NCBI GenBank assembly: GCA_903882745.1
Contig: CAIRYG010000002.1
Coordinates: 1 to 64,000 of the forward strand
Source of the DNA: an uncultured Gemmatimonadota bacterium
GTDB taxonomy: Bacteria > Gemmatimonadota > Gemmatimonadetes > Gemmatimonadales > Gemmatimonadaceae
Direction: 5' to 3'
DNA length: 64,000 nt
Shown here: one piece after another, positions 1 through 11,225 of the stretch
Position numbering within the stretch: position 1 is the stretch's first letter
Layout of the letters: every line of letters begins with the position of its first letter
Notes under the pieces: generated by a model
What the model was told of the DNA's origin: nothing
The model's input: only the letters and a program-made list of their open reading frames with translations
The model's database searches: none
Program-made: the position numbers and the translations under genes

Positions 1-163
1 ACCTTCGCCTTAAAGGCGGGGGCATGATTCCGGCGTTGACGTTTCGACATCTGGAGCTCCTGGGTGAGAGGCGAACATGTCGCCGTGGAGCCCGCCTGTC
101 CACTCATCCGACCTGTTCAGATAACCGAGACCACTTCTCTACACGATCACGGCGCGCGGCGAC

Positions 164-226
164 ATGACGATTGTGTCGACCACGCTGACGAACCGTCCGT
201 TCCTGGACAACACCGCCAACCGGTAA
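164..226 (+). CDS. possible leader peptide ORF, 20 codons
   Basis: ATG to TAA, 20 residues, starting MTIVSTTLT; five of the twenty residues are Thr. It is followed by a strong perfect hairpin and then by a branched-chain-type ThDP enzyme gene, the arrangement of an attenuator leader. Against this, there is no clear Shine-Dalgarno site and the hairpin lacks a U-tract. Short ORFs of this size occur by chance in GC-rich DNA, so this is only a candidate. Confidence 0.2.
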   Translation: MTIVSTTLTNRPFLDNTANR

Positions 227-250
227 CGGTCGCGGGTTCCTGCTCGACGA

Positions 251-284
251 CGAAGCCCCCCAGGCAGCTGCCTGGGGGGCTTCG
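251..284. terminator. perfect 17-bp inverted repeat, terminator-like
   Basis: The arms CGAAGCCCCCCAGGCAG and its exact reverse complement abut with no spacer; in RNA the central bases would form the loop. The structure is very stable and symmetric, so it could act on either strand. No T-run follows on the plus strand, so intrinsic termination is not certain. It may terminate a gene left of the window or serve as an attenuator hairpin. Confidence 0.55.
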
Positions 285-377
285 TGTATGGAGTCTCGCC
301 CGTGGATAGCCGCGGGGGAGTCGAGGTGGGCGGTGTGGTGGGCCTTTTGGTGCTATTTTCATGGGTGAGAATTCCCC

Positions 378-2158
<1,781 letters not shown>

Positions 2159-2162
<4 letters not shown>

Positions 2163-4180
2163 TCCAGAATCGTGGGCGTTGGATGGCGACGGCGGTGTTG
2201 CTGCTGCTCGCGTGCAGCGGCGGCGGGAGCTCCAATACACCCACGAGTCCCACGGCCCCCGTGGTGCCGACGCTGGTGCCGGCCAAGTATCTGGTCACGA
2301 GTTCCAGCAGCGCGCCAACAACCGGGACGAGCGTCACGCTCACGGCACAACTCGCGACAAGCAGCGGCGTGAGTGTGCCCACGAGCGGGCGCACGGTGAA
2401 CTGGAGCGCGTCTGGCGCGGGCGGGAGCTTTGCGAGTTCCAGTTCAACCACTGACGCGACCGGAAAGGCCGCGGTGGTGTTCACCACCGGCACAACCGCG
2501 GGGACGAGCTACACCTTCACCGCGACCGATAACTCGGCGATTACGGGGCAGTCGGCGGCTGTGACGACCGTGGCCGGCATCCCCTCGACGACCGCGAGTT
2601 CGGTGACCGCTGGGGCGCAGAGCATTCCCGCGAACGGAACGAGTACGGTCGTGATCACGGTGCAGCTGCGGGACGCGGCAGGGACCGCGCTCCAGGCGTC
2701 TGGGGGCACCCTCACGATGTCGACCAGCAAGGGGACACTGTCGGCGGTCACTGACAGTGCGAATGGTCGATACATCGCCACGCTACGCTCGACCTTCGGG
2801 GGAGCGCAGACAGCAACGGTCACCGCGTCGCTCGGTGGGTCCGCACTCACACAGACCGCTGCGGTGAACTTCACGGTTGGTGCGGCCGCCCAGTACCTCG
2901 TGACGGCGGCGCCGATCGGGCCGGCCACCGCGCCGGTCGTTGGGCAACCGATGACCGTGAGCGCGCAGCTGCTCGACGCGTACGGCGCGCCTGTACCGAC
3001 GGCGGGGCGAGTGGTGACTTGGTCCAAGCTCCCTAACTACGGCAGCTTTGCGTCGGCAACGTCGAGCACTGATGCGTCGGGCATTGCGACGGTGTTGTTC
3101 ACCAGCGACTCCCTCGTGAACACGTATTCGTTTACCGCAACCGAGAGCGGTGGGGTGAAAGGCAGCACCCAGACCGCGATTCGAACAGTCGCGGGTCCCG
3201 GTGTGAGCTACACCGTTGCAACGACCGTGACCCAGTTGGTGGCCGGCGGTACGGCAGCGTTCACGGCGCAGTTGCGCGACGCGGCTGGGAACGCGGCACC
3301 GGGGATGGGGCTGAACAAGACGGTGACCTGGTCCACCACCAGTGCGGGTGGCAGCTTCTCGCCCGCGACATCACCGGTCGACAGTGGCGGCATTGCGCGC
3401 GTGACACTCACGGTGGGCGGAACGGTGGGCCAGAGCCTCACGGTTTCTGGGACCGACGCTCAGGGCATCACGGGACGCTCTCCGGCGTACACCGCGACGG
3501 CGGGGACCGTCACGACCGTGCGTCTCACGAGTCCACGCATCCTGCTCCTGCCTCTGGGCAACACGTCGTTTAGCGCCACCTTTCAAGCCCTCAACGAGTT
3601 TGGCCTCCAGCTCCCGGTGTCGTTCACGTATGCCGCGCACGGGGGTGCGGCGACGATCTCGCCGAGCGGCCTCGTGTCGGCCGTTGGAGTAGGCCAGGCC
3701 ATGCTGACGGCCTTTGACCCATCGGGCTTGGTTGGCGACTCCGCACTCGTGGCGGTGGTCGATCCCGCGGGCACCTACGTGCACACGGACCTCACCGCCT
3801 TTGATCTCAAGAAAGACACGGTACGCACGGTAACGGTTCTGGCGGACATGCGCGCCTCCGGTGAAAAACTGGGTGCGATCACGCTGCAGGTGCTGTGGGA
3901 TCCCACGGCGCTGACCTACGTGAGCGACGCGGAAGGGGCGAGCAGTGCTGGCGCCACCGTCAACGCCACGAACGCCGCAACGGGTTCGCTGACACTCACC
4001 GTGGCATCGGCCAGCGGCCTTGCCGGCGCGACGGAGTTGCGGCGCATCACCTTCCGTGTGGCGAACGCCGCGAAAAAGGGAACGTTACAACTGCTTGCCT
4101 CCGAGTTCGTGGGTGCTGGCACATTCAATTCGTTGCTCGCCAAGGCCTTGGTGTTGTCGAATCCTTTCTACACGCGATAG
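2159..4180 (+). CDS. lipoprotein with Ig-like repeats and a C-terminal cohesin-like domain
   Basis: 673 residues. The N-terminus has a lipoprotein signal with lipobox LLAC (Cys about residue 19), so the protein should be exported and lipid-anchored. Four invasin/Big-1-type Ig-like repeats follow, at about 38-137, 140-240, 241-345 and 346-445, each with the G-x-A-x-V strand pattern. A Big-2-like domain spans about 446-535. The last ~130 residues look cohesin-like: an extracellular beta-sandwich with LQVLWDPTALTYV (compare yDPxxLxfv) and a late ITFRV strand. It is Thr/Ser/Ala-rich with almost no Cys. GTG start overlaps the previous stop as GTGA. It is first of four secreted-protein genes spaced by overlaps or a few bases. 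Partner or ligand is unknown. Confidence 0.75.
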
Positions 4181-4190
4181 GAGCCCTGAG

Positions 4191-4715
4191 TTGATCCCGA
4201 TGCGCCATCGATTCCTCCGCACACGACTCGGCGTCGTACTCCTGCTCTCCACCGCATGCGCCGACCGAAGGACCGCCGTGATTACCGCCCCGCCCACCGT
4301 GCAAGCGGCGAGTATGATGGCCTTCCTCTCGGTCTCGAGCAGTGCGGTGCTCACGGGCGACGAACTCACGGTGAGCGGGAACGTGCGCCTCGGCACAGGC
4401 ACGCCACGCGTCGGGAGTTATCTCGCGCGAATGGCATACGATCCGGCACAGCTGGAGTTTATCGGCGAGCTCCCCGTTGACGCTGGCGCCCGTGCGGTGA
4501 ATCCGCAGCAGGGCCAGATCACGGTGGCTGGCGCGTCGGCCGACGGCATCACGAGTGAACGCCTCTTCGCCATGCGCTTCAAGGTGATTGGCGCACATCC
4601 ACTCACTGCGCTCCAGCTGGAGGTGCAGGAGCTGAACGATGTGGCATACGGGGCGCGCACGGCTTCGCTCCAGCGGAAGTCTTCGCTGTACCTCGACGCC
4701 CTGACCTCGCCGTGA
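4191..4715 (+). CDS. small cohesin-like lipoprotein
   Basis: About 174 residues. The signal sequence ends in lipobox STAC, so a lipid-anchored envelope protein is predicted. The mature part is essentially one cohesin-like beta-sandwich: SVSSSAVLTGDELTVSG, YLARMAYDPAQLEFIGE and a late FAMRFKVIG strand match the cohesin pattern of calcium-independent dockerin receptors. I chose TTG 4191 because AGGAG sits 7 nt upstream; ATG 4200 is the alternative and would be 16 nt from that site. It follows the Ig/cohesin lipoprotein by 10 nt, and its stop overlaps the next start, so coupling is likely. Binding partner is inferred, not shown; the dockerin-like protein two genes downstream is the obvious candidate. 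Confidence 0.7.
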   Translation: MIPMRHRFLRTRLGVVLLLSTACADRRTAVITAPPTVQAASMMAFLSVSSSAVLTGDELTVSGNVRLGTGTPRVGSYLARMAYDPAQLEFIGELPVDAGARAVNPQQGQITVAGASADGITSERLFAMRFKVIGAHPLTALQLEVQELNDVAYGARTASLQRKSSLYLDALTSP

Positions 4716-5560
4716 TGGCAGCGATGCCGTCGCTGCCGTCGGTGCCGATGGTGCCATTTCTGCGATCCGCCGTCGCGGGGCTCCTGCTGCTTAGCACGCG
4801 TGGCGCCGAAGTCCTGAGCGCGCAGGCGGGGTGCCCCACCACGGTACCGACCGGGCAACCGGCGCGCCTCTCGCTCGCCGCTGTTGCGGGTACAACCCGC
4901 GATACCGTCACCGTCGTCCGGTTGTGTTTGGCGCTCCCGCCAGGGATTAAGGTGGGCAGCTTTCACTTGGAGATTACCTACGATTCACTCCGTGCTCGGG
5001 CCACCGTTGCACGACCGGCACCAAGCGGCACACAGGCCGCCAACGTGCTGGTGCCGGGACTGGTGGCGATTGCGGGGGCGGCGCCCGCGGGGTTCGCGCG
5101 CGGCACATTGAGCACGATTGTGTTTCGGCGCCGAGGAGGTGCTGTGGGTGGCATGCGGGTGACGTTGCTCGAGTTGAATGCCGTGGATGGGAGCAGCCTG
5201 TTGTCCCGCGCGGTGGCCCAAGGACTCGGTGTGTTGACGCCCTCCCCCACGCTCACCGCGGCACCCGTGTTGGAACGGCTGGATCCTGCTACCACCGCAA
5301 TCGTGCCCGGCGGAGTCGCGCAGGTGATGATTCACGGGCGTGGGTTTACGAGCACCGGCAACGTCCTGATGTTCGGTTCGGCCGTACTCGGCGATCTTCC
5401 CTCGAGCGACGGGAGCACGCTGCGCCTGCTGGTGCCCAACGCCTGGCCCTCGAGCGGCGAGGCGCCGCCGCGGGTGATAGACGCTGGGGTGTACTCGATT
5501 CGCGTGCGGAATACGCGCGGACTGAGCAATTCGATCTCTCTGACGCTGACGAGTCCATAA
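4715..5560 (+). CDS. secreted cohesin-like plus IPT/TIG-domain protein
   Basis: 281 residues with an N-terminal signal peptide (FLRSAVAGLLLLS, cleavage after LSAQA). A cohesin-like beta-sandwich covers about 45-170 (IKVGSFHLEITYDSLRARA, then LSTIVFRRR). An IPT/TIG Ig-like fold covers about 188-281, with LDPATTAIVPGG, VMIHGRGFTSTGN and VRNTRGLSN typical of that family. ATG 4715 overlaps the previous stop; a GTG directly before it is equally open. The stop TAA shares a base with the next ATG. This is the third cohesin-like module in a row. I cannot assign a ligand or enzymatic activity. Confidence 0.65.
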   Translation: MAAMPSLPSVPMVPFLRSAVAGLLLLSTRGAEVLSAQAGCPTTVPTGQPARLSLAAVAGTTRDTVTVVRLCLALPPGIKVGSFHLEITYDSLRARATVARPAPSGTQAANVLVPGLVAIAGAAPAGFARGTLSTIVFRRRGGAVGGMRVTLLELNAVDGSSLLSRAVAQGLGVLTPSPTLTAAPVLERLDPATTAIVPGGVAQVMIHGRGFTSTGNVLMFGSAVLGDLPSSDGSTLRLLVPNAWPSSGEAPPRVIDAGVYSIRVRNTRGLSNSISLTLTSP

Positions 5561-8049
5561 TGCGTATACACTCACGGCATGGCCCGTTGCCGCAGATGGG
5601 GCGGCCGCGCTTCTGGTCGCGCGGGGTCCTGGTTTCGCTCTTGCTGCTGTCCGCCGTTCAGGTGCTGCCGGCGCAAGACGACGATCCGATTCGGCGCGAG
5701 GGATTTTTCTATCAACAGCGCGCCTTCCCTGGTGACCGGATTCCCGCGCAAGCGCTCAACGCTGCGCTGGCGCAGATGTACACGCGCTGGCCACAGACAC
5801 GTGCCGGACGTTCGTCGGGTGTGTTTTCGTCGCTGGTGAACTCCTTTTCGACCTGGACCTCGATCGGGCCGGCCCCGATTGGGCTCGGCGTTGGGAACGA
5901 GACCGTTGGACGGATTACGAGTATCGCGTTCGACCCGACGAATGCCCAAGTGCTGTATATCGGTGGTGCGACCGGCGGCGTGTGGAAGACGATCAATGGT
6001 GGTACGACCTGGACGCCGTTGACCGACAACGAGTGCGGGCTCGCGACTGGGAGCGTTGCCGTTGATCCCGTGAATCCGCAGATCGTGTATGTGGGCACTG
6101 GGGAGGAGAATTTCTCGTCAGACAGCTATCAAGGGTGCGGCGTGTTGCGCTCCACCAACGGAGGGGCCACCTGGACCCAGCTTGGCGCAGCGAGTTTCAT
6201 TACGGCGAGCGGCACGGCGAGCCGCATCGGAAAGCTCCTGATTGATGGAGCATCGGCCGGATCGACCTCGTCGACCACGCTGTTGGCGGGGAGTCAGACC
6301 GGGCTCTGGAAGTCGGTGAACAGCGGTTCGACCTGGAGCTTGTCGCTGGCGGGAATTATCACCGATCTCGTCGCCGACCCGAGTGTGGCTGGCACCTACA
6401 CCGCAGCAATCGGGTCCATTAGTGGGAGCACGAGCAACGGGGTGTACCGCACGACCGATTATGGCACCACGTGGAGACAACTCTCGGGCGGCCTTCCCAC
6501 GTCGAGTGCCGGCCGCATTGCGCTGGCCGTGTCGCCGAACTCTCCGAATGTGATGTATGCCGCTGTACAACAGACCTCGGCGAACACGCTCCTCGGGATT
6601 TGGAAGACGCTCGACAACGGCAACAGCTGGACGAAACTCACCGCCACGAACGCGTCGTGCGGATCGCAGTGCTGGTATAATCTCGTCCTGACAGTTGATC
6701 CAACGCAGCCGGATCGGGTGATCTTCGGCGGTGTGAGTTTGTACAGTTCAACCGACGGCGGCGCGACGTTCAGCGCAATCGGGTCGGCGGTGGTGCATTG
6801 GGATCATCACGCGTTCGTGTTTGATCCAACGACTCCGAATAAGATGTACTCGGGCAACGACGGCGGAATCTTTCGATCGTTGGATGGTGGCGCCACCTGG
6901 GTGAGCCTCAACACCAATCTCGCGCTCACCCAGTTCTATCCCGGAATTTCCGTGCATCCCACCGACGCGAGTATTGTCGTGGGGGGCGCGCAGGACAACG
7001 GAACGCTGCAGTGGAGCGGCACCGCGCGCTGGGCGTCGTTGCCCATTGGCGGCGACGGTGGCTTTACGGCGATCGATTATCGCACGGGGAATACCACATT
7101 CGGCAGTTGCCAGTGGCCCACGTGCACCCCGTATCGTCGTGATGCACCCTCAACCAGCTTCCGGACGAAGGGAACGGGACTCGTCTCCAGCGACCGAGGG
7201 GCGTTCATTCCGCCGATGGTTATGGACCCGGTGAATCCCACCGTGCTCTATTTCGGCACCTATCGGTTGTACCGCACTGCGAACTCTGGGGATCTCTGGG
7301 CGCCTATTTCCGGTGACGTCACCAACGGAACCGGCACCATTCGCACCATCGCCGTTGCGCCGTCGGACACCGCGACGATCTACGTTGGAGCCTCCGACGG
7401 TGCCGTACAGGTCTCGACCGATCTTGGGCTGACGTGGACGAATATTTCGGCGGGGCTCCCCCTCAAGAGCGTTACCTACATCGCGGTCGATCCCCGGGAT
7501 CCGCGCACGGCCGTCGTGACGCTCAGTGGCTTTGGAACGGGGCATGTCTGGAAGACCACCAACCGCGGGGCCAGCTGGACCGACATCTCCTATGACCTGC
7601 CGAATGTCCCTGTGAACGCCGTCGTGTTGCAGCGCGGCAGTCGCGAGCTGGATATCGGCACGGACATCGGCGTCTTCGCCCTTCCCGAGGGGCTCACCAC
7701 CTGGCAGCCACTTGCCGCGGGGCTTCCGAACACGGTGGTGCACGACTTGTTGTATGACGGGAAGCGGGGACGTTTGATTGCCGCGACGCATGGCCGCGGA
7801 ATGTTCACGCTGGCGGTCGCCGGTGCTGCGCTCCGCGGGAATGTGACCGCGACGGGAACGCTGAGTGCGCTCGATGCACAGGCGATCCTCTCATCCGTGG
7901 TTGGGCTGCCCCTCCCCACTGGAGCCAAGCGGTTTCCGAACGGGGATGCGAACTGCGATGGCGATGTGACCGCGGTCGACGCACTGATTGTGTTGTCAAA
8001 ATTGGTGGGACTCCCGACGGGGACCGCATGCGTGGGGACGGTTCGCTAG
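5560..8049 (+). CDS. secreted Asp-box (BNR/Vps10-type) beta-propeller protein with C-terminal dockerin-like domain
   Basis: 829 residues with a signal peptide ending near VLPAQ. The body contains ten Asp-box-like motifs (KTINGGTTW, RSTNGGATW, RTTDYGTTW, RSLDGGATW, KTTNRGASW and others), which form beta-propellers in sortilin/Vps10 and sialidase-like proteins. Such proteins are often labelled glycosyl hydrolase without proof, and I see no sialidase catalytic triad. The last ~70 residues resemble a type I dockerin: two repeats, the second with a full calcium loop DANCDGDVTAVD (796-807) followed by a hydrophobic helix, the first degenerate. Being last in an operon with three cohesin-like proteins, it may dock onto them at the cell surface. 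The start shares a base with the previous stop (TAATG). Confidence 0.8.
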   Translation: MRIHSRHGPLPQMGRPRFWSRGVLVSLLLLSAVQVLPAQDDDPIRREGFFYQQRAFPGDRIPAQALNAALAQMYTRWPQTRAGRSSGVFSSLVNSFSTWTSIGPAPIGLGVGNETVGRITSIAFDPTNAQVLYIGGATGGVWKTINGGTTWTPLTDNECGLATGSVAVDPVNPQIVYVGTGEENFSSDSYQGCGVLRSTNGGATWTQLGAASFITASGTASRIGKLLIDGASAGSTSSTTLLAGSQTGLWKSVNSGSTWSLSLAGIITDLVADPSVAGTYTAAIGSISGSTSNGVYRTTDYGTTWRQLSGGLPTSSAGRIALAVSPNSPNVMYAAVQQTSANTLLGIWKTLDNGNSWTKLTATNASCGSQCWYNLVLTVDPTQPDRVIFGGVSLYSSTDGGATFSAIGSAVVHWDHHAFVFDPTTPNKMYSGNDGGIFRSLDGGATWVSLNTNLALTQFYPGISVHPTDASIVVGGAQDNGTLQWSGTARWASLPIGGDGGFTAIDYRTGNTTFGSCQWPTCTPYRRDAPSTSFRTKGTGLVSSDRGAFIPPMVMDPVNPTVLYFGTYRLYRTANSGDLWAPISGDVTNGTGTIRTIAVAPSDTATIYVGASDGAVQVSTDLGLTWTNISAGLPLKSVTYIAVDPRDPRTAVVTLSGFGTGHVWKTTNRGASWTDISYDLPNVPVNAVVLQRGSRELDIGTDIGVFALPEGLTTWQPLAAGLPNTVVHDLLYDGKRGRLIAATHGRGMFTLAVAGAALRGNVTATGTLSALDAQAILSSVVGLPLPTGAKRFPNGDANCDGDVTAVDALIVLSKLVGLPTGTACVGTVR

Positions 8050-8154
8050 GCTCGCCTTGTCCCGGCGGGGAGCGACGGCTACGTTTCAAGGCTGAACGAT
8101 CGTTCCGGTGCCGCGCCACGCGGTCGCTTGTACCGGTCCGATACGCCCGATTGG

Positions 8155-8228
8155 GCGCGAGTAGCTCAGCTGGATAGAGCGTTGCCCTCCGAAGGCAAAG
8201 GTCGTGGGTTCGACTCCCTCCTCGCGCA
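8155..8228 (+). tRNA. tRNA-Arg (anticodon CCG)
   Basis: A 74-nt cloverleaf: acceptor stem GCGCGAG pairing with CTCGCGC, D-arm GCTC/GAGC, anticodon stem TTGCC/GGCAA with loop CTCCGAA giving anticodon CCG, and T-arm GTGGG-TTCGACT-CCCTC with one T-T mismatch. The discriminator is A and no CCA is encoded. It reads CGG codons. It stands alone between the dockerin gene and rho. Confidence 0.95.
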
Positions 8229-8322
8229 TGCAGTCCCCCCTCCCCTACGTTCGCAGCCGTCGCGGTCCTGACGCCGCTGCCCTACGTCCGCTGCCATACG
8301 CCCGCTGATATTCGCCAGCTTC

Positions 8323-9579
8323 GTGGACATCGCTGAACTCCGCCGCACACCGATCGCCGACCTGCAGACCATGGCCGAAGGGCTGCGGATTCCCGCGACC
8401 TCCGGCCTTCGCAAGCAGGAACTGATCTTCCGCATCCAGCAAACGCTGCTCGAACAGGATGTGGCGCTACGTGCGGAGGGCACCCTCGAGGTGACCTCGG
8501 AGGGGTTCGGATTTCTGCGCTCCGCCGATTTTAACTATCTCGCCGGCCCGGACGACGTCTACGTCTCGCAGACGCAGATCAAGCGCTTCAATATCCGCAC
8601 CGGGGACACGATCCGCGGACGCGTGCGGCCGGCCAAGACGTGGGAGAAATATCTCGCGCTGCTGCAGGTCGAATCGATCAACGGGCTTCCCCCGGAGGCG
8701 ATTCTCACGCGCGTCACGTTCGACAACCTGCGCCCGCGCTATCCGGACCAGCGGATCCGCCTGGAAGCGCCGACTGGCGACCTCTCGATGCGCGTGATGG
8801 ACCTGATTGCGCCCATCGGAAAGGGACAGCGCGGCCTGATCGTCGCACCGCCGCGCGCCGGCAAGACGATTCTCCTGCAAAAGATGGCCAACGCTATCGC
8901 CGAGAATCACCCCGAGGTCACGCTCATTGTGCTGCTGATCGATGAGCGGCCCGAAGAGGTCACCGACTTTATTGCGTCAGTGCCGAGCGCGGAGGTCGTG
9001 AGTTCGACCTTCGACGAGCATGCCTCGCGGCATGTGCAGGTGGCCGATATGGTCATCGAAAAAGCCAAGCGGCTCGTCGAAGCTGGCCAGGACGTGGTGA
9101 TTCTCCTCGATTCCATCACCCGACTCGCGCGCGCGCACAACACGGTCACGCCGATGTCCGGCAAGATCCTGTCGGGCGGTGTGGACGCCAAGGCGATGGA
9201 GAAGCCGAAACGCTTTTTCGGCGCGGCGCGACGCATCGATGGCGGTGGGTCACTCACGATCGTTGCGACCGCGCTGGTGAACACCGGTTCACGGATGGAC
9301 GAAGTGATCTTCGAAGAGTTCAAGGGCACGGGCAATATGGAGCTCGTCTTGGACCGCGAGATCGCAAACCGCCGCGTGTTCCCCGCGATCGACATGCTCA
9401 AGTCGGGAACCCGCAAAGAAGAGTTGCTCCTCTCTGAAACAGAGAAGAATCGCGCCTTCCTGATCCGCCACTTCCTGGGCGATATGGCCGCAGAAGATGC
9501 GATTGTCTTTCTGCTGCGCCGGATGGGCCGCACGAAGTCCAACGAAGAGTTCTTTGCTCGGATGGCGGAGGGCGAGTGA
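8323..9579 (+). CDS. rho: transcription termination factor Rho
   Basis: 418 residues, the standard Rho length. Rho is a hexameric RNA-dependent ATPase/helicase that releases RNA polymerase from untranslated transcripts. The N-terminal helical and cold-shock RNA-binding domains (about 1-125, with GFGFLRS and [10 protein letters not shown]) precede the RecA-like motor. Walker A is APPRAGKT (about residues 175-182), Walker B is VILLDSITR, and the Q/R loop region [19 protein letters not shown] is intact. GTG 8323 is the only sensible start; GATATT ten bases upstream is a possible -10 element. The stop overlaps the next gene's GTG. Confidence 0.97.
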   Translation: MDIAELRRTPIADLQTMAEGLRIPATSGLRKQELIFRIQQTLLEQDVALRAEGTLEVTSEGFGFLRSADFNYLAGPDDVYVSQTQIKRFNIRTGDTIRGRVRPAKTWEKYLALLQVESINGLPPEAILTRVTFDNLRPRYPDQRIRLEAPTGDLSMRVMDLIAPIGKGQRGLIVAPPRAGKTILLQKMANAIAENHPEVTLIVLLIDERPEEVTDFIASVPSAEVVSSTFDEHASRHVQVADMVIEKAKRLVEAGQDVVILLDSITRLARAHNTVTPMSGKILSGGVDAKAMEKPKRFFGAARRIDGGGSLTIVATALVNTGSRMDEVIFEEFKGTGNMELVLDREIANRRVFPAIDMLKSGTRKEELLLSETEKNRAFLIRHFLGDMAAEDAIVFLLRRMGRTKSNEEFFARMAEGE

Positions 9580-10082
9580 CCGATTCCGCCGGCGCCCCCC
9601 GGACATTCGTACGTGGTCGCTGGATGGCGATCGACCTTGGCGATCGCCGAGTGGGGGTCGCGATCAGCGATCCCACGGGGACCATTGCCTCGCCGGCCGG
9701 GTTCATTGAGCGTCGGCCGGGCAAGCGTCCGCCATTGATGGCACTCCTCGCACGGGCGGAGGAACTCGAAGCGCTGGCATTCGTGGTTGGACTCGCGCTC
9801 GACGGCAACGGCGACGACACACCCCGTGCGCTCGAAGCACGCCGAATGGCCGAAGAGCTGCGGACCCGCACGGGACACCCGGCCTACCTGGTGGACGAGC
9901 GCTTTACAACCGCGCAAGCGCTCCGTGCGATTGCGGAGATGGAAGGCTCAACCCGCGGCCGAAAGGGCGACGTCGACGCGCTCGCGGCGACGATGCTCCT
10001 GCAGCACGCGCTTCGGTCGCACGAACTGCAGGAAGCAGCGCTCACGGCAACGCCGACTCCGGAGGCAGATCCCGGTGCATAA
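9576..10082 (+). CDS. ruvX: RuvX/YqgF-type nuclease (pre-16S rRNA or Holliday junction resolvase-like)
   Basis: 168 residues with the RNase H-like fold of Yqg[18 protein letters not shown] supplies the first catalytic Asp, [10 protein letters not shown] the second strand, [10 protein letters not shown] the Glu and [14 protein letters not shown] the final Asp. E. coli YqgF processes the 5' end of 16S rRNA; a Holliday junction role is by homology only. Its GTG overlaps the rho stop and its end overlaps the mltG start by 8 nt, indicating coupled expression. A ~15-residue N-terminal extension precedes the fold. Confidence 0.9.
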   Translation: MTDSAGAPRTFVRGRWMAIDLGDRRVGVAISDPTGTIASPAGFIERRPGKRPPLMALLARAEELEALAFVVGLALDGNGDDTPRALEARRMAEELRTRTGHPAYLVDERFTTAQALRAIAEMEGSTRGRKGDVDALAATMLLQHALRSHELQEAALTATPTPEADPGA

Positions 10083-11166
10083 CGGCTCCGCACACACACG
10101 GCTCCTCTCACGCGCCCGCCTCGCCTGCCTGACGGTCGCGGCGGCATTCGTCGCCACCCTTGCCGCCTGCGGCAATGACAGTGGCCCCACGGTGCGCGTG
10201 ACCATCCGAAAAGGGTCGAGCTTCCGTGAAGCCGCCGAGTCGCTCTCCGCGCACGGCATTGTGAACTCGGCGCGGCTCTTTGGTTTGTACGCCCGCGTAC
10301 GCGGCGAGGACCGAAAGCTGCACTACGGGACGTATGTGCTGCGGAGGAGCCTCTCCTGGGGCCAAATCCTCGACGCGGTACGACTCGGCAAGGGGATCGT
10401 GCACCAGATCACGATTCCCGAAGGGTTCACGATCGCGCAGATCACGCCGTTGCTGGTCGACGAGCTCGAGCTCACCGCCGATTCGATTGATGCGGCCGTT
10501 CGCGACCCCGAGCTGCGTGCAAAGCTCGGGATTCCGACCAATACGCTTGAGGGATACCTCTTTCCTGACACCTACACCTTTCCCGACAACGCGACGGCTC
10601 GGGATGCCGTGCGCGTGATGGTGGAACGGTTCGAGAAGGTCTGGAAGCCGGAGTGGACGACGCGTGCGGCCGAGGTGAAGATGAGCCGGCACGAGGTGCT
10701 GACGCTGGCCAGCATCGTGGAGCGTGAAGTATTCCGGAATGACGAGCGCCCGGTGATTGCGGCCGTGTACCTGAACCGGCTCAAGGCGCATATCCCGTTG
10801 CAGGCTGACCCGACCGTGCAGTACGCGCTGGGCAAGAAGCCTGGGCGTGTGCTCTACAAGGATTTGCGGGTCGTGTCGCCGTATAACACGTATTTGAATG
10901 CGGGACTCCCGCCTGGCCCGATCGCATCGCCCGGTGCGGCGAGCATTAACGCGGCGTTGCACCCAGCGAAGGTCCCGTATCGGTTTTTTGTGGCGGCCCC
11001 AGATGGGCACCACGAGTTCCGGCGCACCTTTACGGAGCATGAAGCCGCGATCGCGATGGTGCGCGCGCAGAAGGCGGCGCTGAATGCGGCCACGACACGC
11101 GGCTCGAAGGCGACGCCAGACAGCGTGGCGAAGCCGGCCAAGGACAGCGTCGCCAAGCGGCCCTAG
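10075..11166 (+). CDS. mltG: endolytic murein transglycosylase MltG, predicted lipoprotein
   Basis: 363 residues. MltG (YceG) cleaves nascent glycan strands inside the chain and sets their length. Family blocks are clear: VRVTIRKGSSFREAA (LysM-like part), ITIPEGFTIAQI, LEGYLFPDTYTFP, the catalytic Glu in LASIVERE, LQADPTVQYALG and SPYNTYLNAGLPPGPI. Most MltG proteins have an N-terminal membrane helix, whereas this one has a signal sequence ending in lipobox LAAC, so a lipid anchor is predicted. I chose GTG 10075 because it begins the signal sequence and follows GGAGG. It overlaps ruvX by 8 nt. The C-terminus is a Lys/Ala/Ser-rich tail. Confidence 0.92.
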   Translation: MHNGSAHTRLLSRARLACLTVAAAFVATLAACGNDSGPTVRVTIRKGSSFREAAESLSAHGIVNSARLFGLYARVRGEDRKLHYGTYVLRRSLSWGQILDAVRLGKGIVHQITIPEGFTIAQITPLLVDELELTADSIDAAVRDPELRAKLGIPTNTLEGYLFPDTYTFPDNATARDAVRVMVERFEKVWKPEWTTRAAEVKMSRHEVLTLASIVEREVFRNDERPVIAAVYLNRLKAHIPLQADPTVQYALGKKPGRVLYKDLRVVSPYNTYLNAGLPPGPIASPGAASINAALHPAKVPYRFFVAAPDGHHEFRRTFTEHEAAIAMVRAQKAALNAATTRGSKATPDSVAKPAKDSVAKRP

Positions 11167-11225
11167 TCGCCCCGTAGAGGCTCGAACGGCCTCGATGACT
11201 GACCGGACGACCTACCCCGCGCGAG

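Larger units (their letters stand above)
1..377. other. non-coding or leader region at window start
   Basis: No convincing protein-coding gene lies here. It holds a candidate 20-codon ORF (164-226) followed after 24 nt by a perfect 34-nt inverted repeat (251-284), then a short AT-richer stretch (TATTTT at 354-359) just before the first gene. The first 60 bases partly resemble a tmRNA 5' end, but no matching 3' half, tag ORF or T-arm was found. The region may be the 3' flank of a gene outside the window, or a leader of the downstream ThDP enzyme. Confidence 0.5.

Noticed and set aside
19-60. Sequence resembling a tmRNA 5' end (TGATTC-GG--T-GACG pattern near 25-41)
   Set aside because: 13 of 17 bases match the E. 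coli tmRNA 5' end as I recall it, but within 400 nt there is no tag ORF ending in LAA-type codons, no T-arm TTCGANTCC and no complementary 3' acceptor strand.
10039-10052. GAAGCAGCG-like string resembling an SRP RNA core
   Set aside because: It lies inside the ruvX coding frame, and the surrounding SRP helix 8 motif is missing.
9787-10074. Upstream extension of mltG inside ruvX
   Set aside because: It is an out-of-frame reading of ruvX; the signal sequence and GGAGG site place the start at GTG 10075.
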